DNA from: Tribonema minus | Lineage: Eukaryota > Sar > Xanthophyceae > Tribonematales > Tribonemataceae | NCBI GenBank assembly: GCA_017506865.1 | Contig: JAFCMP010000090.1 | Location: 806,001-870,000, forward strand | Reading direction: 5' to 3' | DNA: 64,000 nt | Shown here: in pieces, positions 40,664 through 50,642 of the stretch | Numbering within the stretch: position 1 is the first letter of the stretch | How the letters are laid out: each line of letters begins with the position of its first letter | The notes under the pieces: model-generated | The model's database searches: none | What the model was told of the DNA's origin: nothing | What the model saw: the letters and a program-made list of their open reading frames with translations, nothing else | Made by a program: the position numbers and the translations under genes

Positions 40664-43600
40664 ATGATGAGCGTTGCAGCCAGTGGAGATGGGGCCAGCG
40701 CCAGCGCCAGCGCCAGCGCGTGGAAGAACTGCAAAGGCGGCGTCATCGGGCTCGACCTCGGCACCACAAGGTCCTGCGTTGGCGGTGCTTCCATGGCTGA
40801 CAACGAGCCGGCTGCGCATATCCTCGACCTTGAGGGCGGGCTCACCACCACACCGACCTGCATTGGCTTCATGCCCGACAACACCATGCTCTTCGGCAAC
40901 CAGGCCAAGGAGGAGACGCTCCTGGAGTGCCCCCAGAATCTGATCTACAACGTGAAGCGCATCATCGGCAGGAAGTACAGCGACAACGCAGTGCAGGAGG
41001 ACATACGTGCTGGCACCATCTCATTCACCTTGAGGGCTGACGACAATGACGACATCCTCATCAAGGTCAGCAGCTCACTATTCTCCGCCATATCGCGCTT
41101 CGCTGTAGCTGATGCTTCTGCTGAAGCGTTGCATCCACGATGATGCCTTCCGGCGCCGTACGGTGCACGCTCTCTGCTGGTTGTATGTCTAGGTGAAGTG
41201 GTAGCATCATGACGGACACTACTATGCTGACCGGGCTGCCATGCTGCTGCTGGTGGTGTTCGTATTGGTATGCTGCTGCTGGTGGTGTCGGTACTGTGCC
41301 GCACTTGCTGATCCTTACTTGCCCCATTCTCTTTGCTGCTTCAAAACTGTCATGTTCATGTGCTAGGACACAAGTGTCAGCATATGGAAACAAACTCTCT
41401 ATGTTTACAAAAAAGCTGCTTCAGAGTAAATTACACATGGTTGCATATTCTGTAACCTAACAGTTGTGCTCATTGCACTTTTGTTGATCGCGTCCAGGTG
41501 ATGGAAGAGAACGGGGAGCCAGTCTGGATGTCGCCCATAGTCTACACGTCAATCTTCATCCGCCACTTGGTGGAGTGGGCCGCCCAGAAGCTCGGGACCA
41601 AGGTCCGCACGCGGTCATTACTGTGCCGGCCAACTTCAAGGACGCTCAGAGGACGGCCACCCTCCAAGCCGCCTATTTGAGCGGATTCGAGGAGAACCAT
41701 GTGCGCCTACTTCAAGAGCCCACCGCCGCCGCATACGCCTTTGGCCTCGACAAGAACGGCACTTCTACCAACGTCGTTTTCGACCTCGGCGGCGGCACGT
41801 TCGACGTGTCGGTGGTCTTCAGCGACAACGGCGACTGCACGGTGAAGGCCACCAAGGGGGACATGAACCTGGGGGGGGACAACTTCACGCAGGACATTGT
41901 TGATTGGTGCCTCAGCGAGATCAGGGTGCAGGCCAGCGCTCAAGTCGCCGAAAGCGTCAGGACCAACGCGGAAAGCATGGCGATGCTGCGGGAAGCTTCC
42001 AACAAGGCGAAGCACACCCTATCCGACAGCACGACCGCAACCATCCAGGTCCGCGCGCTGTGGGAAGATGCAGACGGCAAGGCAGTCAACTTCAAGTTCA
42101 CCATCAGCCGTGCAGACTTCGAGGACCGCAACAAGCTGCTCTTCGATGAGTGCCGCGAGACCGTCACCGCTGCGCTCAAGGACGCGGGGCTCAACAAGGG
42201 CGACATCGACCACGTCATCCTGGTCGGCGGCAGCACTCGGATCTGGGGCATTCGCCAGCTACTGTCAGACTACTTCGGCAAGCCCCCCAACCGCCAGGTC
42301 CACCCCGACGAGGCAGTGGCGATGGGAGCGGCGACATATGCTCTCAGTCTCGCCAGCAGCCAGCTCAGCACTCCTTCGCTGAAGGACGTCATCCCACTGT
42401 CCCTGGGCATCGCCCTCAGCGACGGCTCCATGAGCTTCATCATCGAGCGCAACACGCAGTACCCCATCTCCGTCCGTCATCCCGTCACCAACAGCGAAGC
42501 CAACCAGAAAGCCGTGCGCATCGACGTGTACGAGGGCGAGCGGAGCTGGGCGGAGCAGAACACCTTGCTCGACTCCTTCATCCTGCACATCACACCACTG
42601 CCGCTGGCGACTGCCAAACTCATGGTGACCTTCACCGTGAACGAGCACGGCATCCTAATTGCTTCAGCGGAGGAGCTCTTCAGCGACAACAAGACGGAGC
42701 TGCGCGTCATCAAGCGCACCAACAGCATATCTCCAGAGAGACTTCAGCTGATGCTCGAGCAGGTGGGATGCAGCAGCATAAATGTTTCATGTGTTTGTAT
42801 TTTGTTGTAATTTCAACTTGGCATTGCCAGCACTCTTGAAACCCGCTTTTCTTATCATATGACATTATCGCCAGAGAGACTTCAGCTTATGCTCGAGCAG
42901 GTGCAAAGCAGCAGCAGGTTCTTGCATCTCACTTTCCTATGACATGTAAGTTGCAAGTTATAATTCATGCACTGTATGTTGCTGCATATGATGTAGATGT
43001 GTTCATAAGCCTATGCACTGTTGTAGAACAGAAGCGCTTGTGCCACCAATTTACGTTCAGCTCCCTTGCCTACTTGTACTTCAATGCAGAAAATTGTCTG
43101 TTTATGTAAGGGCTATTGCATTCCCGTCACATATCATAGCCATAGGATAGATCTTTCCTACCTTGCCACGATGCTCAACTCTAACCCCGACCTACCCAAA
43201 GATACCATTCATTTCGATTCGATTCCTCTGTCTTATTGTATTTGATTGCAGCAGCAGGTTGTCTGTTTTATACGTGTTCTATGTGCATGATCATCATCAA
43301 TCAAGCCATGCAACAAAACCTACTGGTTTAATGTTGCTTGTCGCATGTTGTTGTATGAAGCATACCTCAGCCTTTGCTTTGAGCAATTATGGTTGTGATG
43401 TGAGTGAATTACTCTCCTCCTTGTCTTGCAGGTTCATGATGCCATCTCATCTCTACATGCTGCCACCTCACTGTACATTTCTGATATATACCTTGCTTCA
43501 GTTTGTATTTGGCAAGTGTCTTTTGGATGTTGTTCTGGTGCTCATCACCTGATACATGATCCACCATTGACACTGCCCGTTTTCGATGCACAACACGCAC

Positions 43601-44174
43601 TTGGGATGGCGTCATGCGTACTCATTCGTGCTGCCTGTGCTCGTCTCGTGTTATGGTCCTGCAGGCCCAGCACTTTGCCGAGAGGGATGCTGCTGCAGTA
43701 AGGCTGACCCTCGCCAAGCGTGACCTTGGCAGCATCATCTCCGCCAGCACGAAGCTGATCCCGTACGCCTCAACGGACCAGAAGTCTGCCATCGCCGAGG
43801 TGCGCGACTGGCTTGCCGCAAACAAGAACTCCACAGAGCTGGAAGCGGCGGACGTCGACACCAAGATCGCGGAGCTGACGCCCGTACGCGATCAGCTGGA
43901 GGGCGCTCGTGCTGCCACGTGCGTCAAGGTCGAGAAGGACTCCGGCAGCGGCGCAACTGTTGACGCCAAGATGGACGACGGCACCAGCGATAATGATGAC
44001 GCAGACAGCAGCGACAATGGCGATGGGGGGGAGGGCGAGCAGCAGCAGACACTGACACCTCGCAAGCGGGCCACGCGCGCAAAGGTGGTGAGTGATGAGT
44101 CAGGGGGTAAGCGCGCTACACGCAGTGCACAGACCACGTCCGCAGGCAAGCGCACTCGCGCAAGCTGCCACTAA
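40664..44174 (+). CDS. hsp70: HSP70 chaperone, three exons, one frameshift
   Basis: Exons are 40664-41065, 41498-42762 and 43665-44174, with GT-AG introns of 432 and 902 nt and phase-0 junctions. The ATPase domain shows IGLDLGTTRSCV, FGNQAKEE, HAVITVPANFKDAQR, EPTAAAYAFGLD, FDLGGGTFDVSVV and ILVGGSTRIWGIRQLL. A divergent substrate domain follows (VIPLSLGIALSDGSMSFIIE), then a lid with an acidic/basic tail ending in Lys/Arg-rich sequence rather than EEVD. Exon 2 is one base short: the frame breaks near 41605 between KLGTKV and HAVITV. It is therefore either a recent pseudogene or carries an assembly indel. Intron 2 holds a second copy of the exon 2 end (42869-42900). Folding ATPase; probably host-derived. 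Confidence 0.93.
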
Positions 44175-44959
44175 CTGCCCCCCGCTGTAGTCACAGCAAC
44201 CAACATCACTGCATCATGCATGCATGGCTAGCGCACGTCATTATCATGCTGCACTTCAAGTGCACGGAAAAGGGTACCTAGTGGGGTTAAGTCAGCAACG
44301 CCGCATGCACGCCGGTGGGGTGGGTCCTACAATTTATACCGGTACGTTTGCAGCAAGGGGCATCTGTAGTAGTATCGCAAGAATCGCGTGCGTGTCATCG
44401 CTGGATAAAGCATAGCGAGCGGCTATCGAGATGTGCGTTTGCAGCATTGTAAAATACATGCATCGCTGTCAGTAAGTCTGACATGTGCACCAGGCTCTCT
44501 TCTGCCTGTATGATGCTAAATGTGTTTGTTGTTGTATTGCATGCATTTGAGTGCTGGTGTCAATGGCCTTGCGCAAGTGAGTGTGGATGTGATGCTGCAG
44601 TCTAGACCTTACGCAGTCATTTCTGTTTTACACGCTCATCATGCAGTGTTGGTGTACTATTGAGTGTGTTAGGAGGTGTAATCACATGTGTCGGCACTGG
44701 TGTGTGAGTGGCAAGTACCACCAGTCTTTTCAATTTTGTGCACATAGTGTCAGTGTAATAGCCACGGAAGCGCAAATAGTACCAGCCTTTCAATGTTTGT
44801 GCACGTAGTGTCAGTGTAGCAGCCAATGAGCGTGTATCAGTGTTCATGAAAGCTGAAGTGCAAATATATGTGGCAGAATAACTACAGATCGCACATCACC
44901 AGAATGAACTGCCAAGCAGCTTCGATTTATCCGAGATCGGCCTCACTAACTGAAAGCGT
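44175..44959. other. Intergenic, short duplication
   Basis: No gene seen. A ~60-bp block (AGTACCACCAGTCTTTTCAA / AGTACCAGCCTTTCAATGTT with flanking GCACRTAGTGTCAGTGTA) occurs twice, near 44716-44760 and 44778-44822. Confidence 0.6.
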
Positions 44960-46960
44960 CAGTGATAGTATGAGCGCAAGTGTCAGTGTGAGAGTGACAG
45001 GGAGGCTTTGTTGAGTGTAAGTGTGAGAGTGTACACAACAAGTGTAAGCGCTTACGCTAAGTATGATTGTCAGTATCTGAGGGAGTGTAAGAAGAGGGTA
45101 AAAGTAGGTGTAAGTTTTAAGAGTGTGAGTAATACATCACGCATGCACGTGTGTCAGTGTGTCTGAGTGTGAGTGTGGACATAGGAGTGATAATGTAGGC
45201 GGTGTAAGTACAATTGTGAGTGCAAGTATAAGTGTTGGTGCATCCAAGTGCAAGAGTGAGATGTAGGTGTAGGTAAAGTGCGAGTGTCAGTGTAAGTATA
45301 AGTGTCAGTGTATTGTGTAAGTGCAAGTGCGAGTGTGAGTGCGGTGTAAGTGTGAGTGTAGGTGTAGTGTTGATGTCAGTATGAGACTAAGTGTAAGTGT
45401 GAGTATAAGCGCTAGTGTAGCTGAAGTGTGTGTAAGTGTAAGTGCAAGTGTGAGTGTAAGTGTGAGTGTGAGTGCGGAGTAAGTGTGAGTTCATGTAAGA
45501 ATGAGATTTAGAGTAAGTGTGAGTGCGAGGGTAAGTGTAGTGTGAGTGTAAGTTTAAGTGTAAGTATAAGTGCTAGGTTAAGTGTGAGTGTAAGTATAAG
45601 TGTTGGTGTCAGTGTAGGTGTAAGTGTGAGTGTTGGTGTCAGAGTGAGCTGAAGTGTAAGTGCGAGTGTAATTGTAACCGCGAGTGTAAGTGTATGTGTT
45701 GAGTGAGTGCGAGTGCGAGTGTCAGTACGAGTGTAAGTGCGAGTGTAAGTGTAAGTGCGAGTGTAAGTGTGAGTGTGAGTGCGAGTGTGAGTGCGAGTGT
45801 AAGTGTGAGTAGTGTCAGGGTGCGATTATGTGTAAGTGCAAGTGTGAGTGCGAGTACAAGTGTCAGCGAGTACAAGTGTCAGGTTGAGATAAGTGTCAGG
45901 TTGAGATTAAGTGTAAGTGCAAGTGTGAGTGCGAGTACAAGTGTCAGCGAGTATAAGTTTTAGTGTAAGTGTAAGTGTAAGTGTAAGTGTGAGTGTAAGT
46001 GTACGTGTAAGTGTGAGTGCAAGAGCAAGTGTAAATGTGAGTGTAAGTGTCAGTGTAAGTGTGAGTGCAAGGATGTAAGTGTGAGTGCAAGGATGTTAGT
46101 GTGAGTGTCAGAGTAAAGTTTGCAAAGTGTAAGTCAAAGTGTAAGTGTGAGAGTAAAGTTTACAAAGGAAGTGCAAGTGTAAGTGTCAGAGTAAAGCAAA
46201 GTAAGTTTAAGTGCAAGTTTGAGTGTGAGTGTAAGTGTGAGTGTCAGTGTAAGTGTCAGTGTAGGTGTGAGTGTGAGTGTGAGTGTAAGTGTGAGTGTAA
46301 GTGTGAGATTGAGCTGAAGTGCGAGTGAGTAATTTAAGTGTAGGTGTAAGTGCAAGTGTATGTGTAAGTTTAAGTGCAAGTTTGAGTGTGAGTGTGAGTG
46401 TGAGTGTGAGTGTGAGTGTGAGTGTGAGTGTGAGTGTGAGTGTGAGTGTGAGTGTGAGTGTGAGTGTGAGTGTCAGTGTAAGTGTAAGTTTAAGTGCAAG
46501 TTTGAGTGTGAGTGTAAGTGTGAGTGTAAGTGCGAGTGTAGGTGGAAGTGTGAGTGTAAGTGCGAGTGTAGGTGGAAGTATAAGTGTAAGTGTAAGTGTA
46601 AGTGTAAGTGCGAGTGTAGGTGTAAGTATAAGTGTAAGTGTAAGTGTAAACGCAGGTGTAAGTATGAGTGCAGGTGAGTGTGAGTGTGAGTGTCAGTGCG
46701 AGTGTAAGTGTAAGTGTAAGTGCGAGTATAGGTGTGGATTAAGTGTGAGTGTGAGTGTAAGTGCAAGTGTAAGTGCAAGTGTAGGTAAGTGCAAGTGTAA
46801 GTGCAAGTGTAGGTGTGTGTATAAGTGTGAGTGTGAGTGTAAGTGCAAAGTGTAAGTGTGAGTGTAAGTGCAAGTGTAAGGGTAAAGTTTGCAGAGGAAG
46901 TGGAAGTGGTAAAAGTTTGTCAGTGTAAGTGTAGTTGCAAGTATACTATTCTTTTTGCAT
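44960..46960 (+). repeat. Splice-donor-like satellite 2, ~2 kb of GTAAGT/GTGAGT words
   Basis: A near-continuous run of 6-bp words, mainly GTGAGT, GTAAGT, GCAAGT, GCGAGT and GTCAGT, all in the same + orientation. A pure (GTGAGT)n stretch lies at about 46383-46470. GTRAGT is the eukaryotic 5' splice-site consensus. The array ends just before the 3' end of the histidine kinase gene. Confidence 0.95.
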
Positions 46961-46982
46961 TCTGAAGTGTCGGCACTGCGGA

Positions 46983-48842
46983 CTATGTCACCTGAGGAAG
47001 CCAGCGCAGAAGCATGGCCTTGAGCGCCAACATGTCAAATGGTTTTGAGAGGTGATCGTTCATACCACTATTCATGCTGTTTTGCACATCTGCATCTAAA
47101 GCGCTAGCACTGATAGCAATGATGGGAACAGTCAGCCCAGCCTGCCGTAGCTGTTGTGTAGCTTGCAACCCGTCCAGCTTAGGCATCTGAATGTCCATCA
47201 GGACTACATCTACTTTCTCACCATCTTCAAAAAATGCTATGGCTTCCAGCCCGTCCCTAGCCGTATGCACTTTTAAGCCCAATGAAATGGCCATCTTGCT
47301 TGCGATGGCCAAATTGATTCGATTATCATCGACGAGCAAAACACTCCCTCTTAACTTTGCAGCGTGAAGCTCTGGACGCTTTACAACCAGCTCACCACGG
47401 CTTAATGGAATGCAGCATCGAAATGATGAACCAGTCAGCGGTGTGCTCTTGTACGACAAGCTTCCATTCATCAACTCTACCAGATTTCTGGCGATTGCTA
47501 ACCCCAAACCAGTGCCTCCATACTTTCTATCATTAGAGTGGTCCAGTTGAGTAAAAACTTGGAAAATGAGTTCGCTGTCACTTTCAGCGATTCCTATTCC
47601 AGTATCCTCGACTGTGATGACAAGGCATGGTGCCTCCACCGCATAAGTAATTCGCACGCTTCCTCGTTCTGTAAACTTTATAGCATTGCTGACCAGGTTC
47701 AAAATCACTTGGCGTAAGCGCTCAAAGTCCCCCATGATAACAAAGGGAGTCGGTAGGTCCACCTCCTTGCATACTTGGACTGGTTTGCCCCTTGCAAGCA
47801 CTGTTGCAATGTTGTGGACTGTGTTGATGAGATCATGCAAATCGAAAGCCCCCACGTTGAGCTCAAACTTACCTGAATCCATCTTTGAAACATCAAGAAT
47901 GTCGTTAATGATTGTCATTAGGGATGAAGCGCTCTGCTGCAAGTTACTGAGACACTGCTTTTGCTCCTCGTCAACAAGCTTTTCACTCAGTATGTCCGCC
48001 CAGCCGATGACACCGTGCATTGGAGTGCGAATTTCGTGAGACATGTTTGCAACAAATGCACTCTTAGCGTTTGATGCAGCGACTGCCTCTTCGCGCGCCT
48101 TCAGCAGCTCTTGCTCATATTGTTTTTGCATGGTGACATCTCGCACAATAGCAATAGTATGGGTCATGAGGTCAATCTTGACGGGTGACAGTGAGACGTC
48201 AACATCCATGATGCGTCCATCTTTGTGCTGGCCGATAAGTGGCATGCCTGCACTCATCATCTTCCGCCTGCTGGGCTCGCTTGCATATTTGACACGATGT
48301 TTGACGTGTATATCACGGTACTTGGGGGGCATGAGCATCTCGACTTTGGCGCCCATCATTTCTGTCTTAGTGTATCCAAAGATGTTCTCCATCTCTGTGT
48401 TCGTCAGGACAATGTGACCCTCTCTGTCAACCATGGCCACCCCGTCCGGAGCCGCTTCCAGTACACTGCTGAGGTTCTGCTCTAGTACACGGCGGTCTGT
48501 TATGTCACGGATTACTGCCATGGTCACATACACACCAGCAGACAGGATCTGAGGGGAGAGTGAAATGTCAACAGGGAACTCACTTCTGTCTCTTTTCAAC
48601 CCAGAGAGCGCCTTGCCAAGACCCATGGGGCGGCGCTTCGGACACGATGAGTATTGCACCCTGTGAGCCACATGCACTGTACGAAATCGTTCTGGTATCA
48701 GGTCTTCCAGTAGCATACCCACAACCGTCTCATACCCAAACATTGTGTCAGCCAAGTGATTAGAGCACACCACATGCCCGCTGCTGTCTATTGCAATTAC
48801 TGCATCAGGAGAGAGTTCTAGAAATGAGGTAAGTGCTGGCAT
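46983..48842 (-). CDS. Hybrid sensor histidine kinase, PAS-PAS-HisKA-HATPase-REC
   Basis: 619 residues from ATG 48842; upstream in-frame sequence lacks ATG. Two PAS domains (residues ~5-120 and ~125-245) are each followed by PAC-like ends (VIRDITDRR, IVRDVTMQK). HisKA has FVANMSHEIRTPM (phosphorylated His269). The ATPase shows LNLVSNAIKF (N box), VEDTGIGIAE (G1) and YGGTGLGLAI (G2). The receiver has LLVDDNRIN and VVLMDIQMPKLDG (Asp550). There are no transmembrane segments, so it is a soluble sensor, perhaps of light, redox or a small ligand. Every catalytic residue is present. Hybrid kinases are known in brown-algal phaeoviruses. It may feed a host phosphorelay. Confidence 0.95.
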   Translation of the reverse strand: MPALTSFLELSPDAVIAIDSSGHVVCSNHLADTMFGYETVVGMLLEDLIPERFRTVHVAHRVQYSSCPKRRPMGLGKALSGLKRDRSEFPVDISLSPQILSAGVYVTMAVIRDITDRRVLEQNLSSVLEAAPDGVAMVDREGHIVLTNTEMENIFGYTKTEMMGAKVEMLMPPKYRDIHVKHRVKYASEPSRRKMMSAGMPLIGQHKDGRIMDVDVSLSPVKIDLMTHTIAIVRDVTMQKQYEQELLKAREEAVAASNAKSAFVANMSHEIRTPMHGVIGWADILSEKLVDEEQKQCLSNLQQSASSLMTIINDILDVSKMDSGKFELNVGAFDLHDLINTVHNIATVLARGKPVQVCKEVDLPTPFVIMGDFERLRQVILNLVSNAIKFTERGSVRITYAVEAPCLVITVEDTGIGIAESDSELIFQVFTQLDHSNDRKYGGTGLGLAIARNLVELMNGSLSYKSTPLTGSSFRCCIPLSRGELVVKRPELHAAKLRGSVLLVDDNRINLAIASKMAISLGLKVHTARDGLEAIAFFEDGEKVDVVLMDIQMPKLDGLQATQQLRQAGLTVPIIAISASALDADVQNSMNSGMNDHLSKPFDMLALKAMLLRWLPQVT

Positions 48843-49400
48843 GTCTTTTACACTCGCCAAGATTAAAGTGCAGAGCGGCGGAACATAGCAACTACAGGGC
48901 GCCACTTTCGATTTGTACAATTTCTACCAAGATGAGTATCACTTTCGATTTTTGTACACATTTGACACAATGACAGATTCGATATTTGAACACCTATTAC
49001 AAACTTCGATTTGACAATTTTAGATTAGGCAACAACTTGGTTGTATTCGATAATGGTGCATTTGTACTTGCACTGACAACGGTGTATCAAAATTTAAGTG
49101 TGAGTTTCGAATATTCTAATGTCAAAGTATGCTGAGGATGAAATTCGATTTCTGCAGGGGCTGAGCTTGAAACAACACAAGGCACTTTAACAACGCATAC
49201 ATATGGCCCAATCGATCTGATTCAATTAAGTTCAAGGTTGTTTCGATCTGCACACCCTCAGTGTCAAATAAATTGAAATTCGATAAGATTCGAGTTGCCA
49301 AAGTTCACAACACGAATAAAAGAGATTCAAGGCAGAGATTCGAACATTAATTGCTGCTCTCAAAGTAGAGGTGCTCACACTCACTTCACTCTTTGCAAAT
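48843..49400. promoter_or_regulatory. AT-rich divergent intergenic region rich in TTCGAT/ATTCGA words
   Basis: About 560 bp between the leftward kinase and the rightward coiled-coil gene, with no gene. At least ten TTCGA/TCGAA-core words occur (for example near 48907, 48935, 48981, 49005, 49048, 49105, 49142, 49272 and 49342), often as ATTCGAT. It is a probable bidirectional promoter region; the function of the word is unproven. Confidence 0.5.
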
Positions 49401-50135
49401 ATGAACACTCCGCCGCAGTGGCCGCCGTGTGCACCATGGCCTGATGTGTCTCAGCACATTGGCAATACTTACCTTCAGGTTGCTTCTATGCAGCCCATCA
49501 TAACAGACCTGCAACAGCAAAAGGAAGCTGCAGAGCTCAAGGTGAACGGCCTGAGGGCATCAATGGAAGCACTGGCCAAGGATGTGACGTTCACTGAAGA
49601 TGCTGTAGAATACCTTTCACAGAAGAGAGATGTGCTGGGTCTGGAGATGAACAACCTTGACACTTGTGTGTCGCAGATTACAGAGCAGCGCATCAGCAAA
49701 CAGAAGCAACTAGCCGAGGCCAGGGAGCTGTTCAGCACAGCTCAGGATGATGTTCAGTCTCTGACGTCAAAAGTGAAGAGCGAGCAGGCCCGTTTGGCGC
49801 AGGCACAGGGCGAGCTGACGGCAATGACCATGGCCCGGCTGCAGCTTCAGACTGATATTACAAGTATCTCAGAGGAGATTAAAACGCTGCGAAACACCTT
49901 GGAACAGGTACGATGCACCAAACAAGAGCTTGCTGACCAAACTGCTGGAGTGTCCGCAGGGTTACTTCCGGGTGTGGGAAAAACAGCGGCTTTCACAGAG
50001 GTGCTGAATACAAACCCCACGTGTGGTGCTGTCGTGGCCCCGAGGACGTGGCGCAATAATAACAAGAAGGGGGGGAACTACCGTTCTCGAAACAAGCAGC
50101 GCAAGGACACTGCAGCGCCTGCGGTGCCTAAATAA
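49401..50135 (+). CDS. Coiled-coil protein with basic tail
   Basis: 244 residues from ATG 49401. A Pro/Trp-rich start is followed by a continuous coiled coil at about residues 30-180 (heptads such as LRASMEALAKDVTFTEDAV). The C-terminus is Asn/Lys/Arg-rich (RNNNKKGGNYRSRNKQRKD), probably binding nucleic acid or serving as a nuclear signal. No family was recognised. It may be a virion or scaffold protein. Confidence 0.7.
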   Translation: MNTPPQWPPCAPWPDVSQHIGNTYLQVASMQPIITDLQQQKEAAELKVNGLRASMEALAKDVTFTEDAVEYLSQKRDVLGLEMNNLDTCVSQITEQRISKQKQLAEARELFSTAQDDVQSLTSKVKSEQARLAQAQGELTAMTMARLQLQTDITSISEEIKTLRNTLEQVRCTKQELADQTAGVSAGLLPGVGKTAAFTEVLNTNPTCGAVVAPRTWRNNNKKGGNYRSRNKQRKDTAAPAVPK

Positions 50136-50160
50136 ACCTTGCAAAACTGGTGTTTGGACC

Positions 50161-50535
50161 ATGCAAATTTTAATGCTGCTCTTGTTGAAGCGCATGGCAA
50201 TGATGCTGGATGACTTGATGTGCTTATCACCAGAAGTTGTAAATGTAATTACCTCCTACTGTGACATAGACGCCAAACGCAACCTTGGCATGAGTCCATC
50301 GCATCTCTGTGCACGTCATCCTTCGCTCAAGCCTGTTTCCAATTGCATTGTGCGAAATCGCAGATGCACCGCAGCAGGGAGACTGCGCACATATCGACTG
50401 CTTTACCTGCGCGGAACGAGCAAAGCGCTATGCACTTTGGTAACGCACAACTACACGGCACATTGGTTGCGCATTTGGCAAGGCGGCACACTCAGTTTGG
50501 TAGATCAAGACGAGATCCAATTTGAGCATGCATGA
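50161..50535 (+). CDS. Small protein with F-box-like segment
   Basis: A 124-residue frame from ATG 50161, 25 bp after the coiled-coil gene. It contains LDDLMCLSPEVVNVITSYCD, which resembles the L-x2-L-P-x2-hh-x2-I start of an F-box, then a beta-rich, basic remainder. Short host-like F-box proteins are common in large DNA viruses. Assignment is tentative. Confidence 0.45.
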   Translation: MQILMLLLLKRMAMMLDDLMCLSPEVVNVITSYCDIDAKRNLGMSPSHLCARHPSLKPVSNCIVRNRRCTAAGRLRTYRLLYLRGTSKALCTLVTHNYTAHWLRIWQGGTLSLVDQDEIQFEHA

Positions 50536-50642
50536 TTTCGATCACCACTTCACAATGTGAGCATGCAGCAAAGTGGAGATGGAGACTCAAAAAATTGAAT
50601 GTGTAACACACACTGTATTGAAGCAAACAACACCAACCCCAC

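Noticed and set aside
45639..46855. Long Ser/Val-, Cys/Glu- and Leu/Thr-repeat frames on both strands
   Set aside because: By-products of the 6-bp satellite, which is open in several frames at once.
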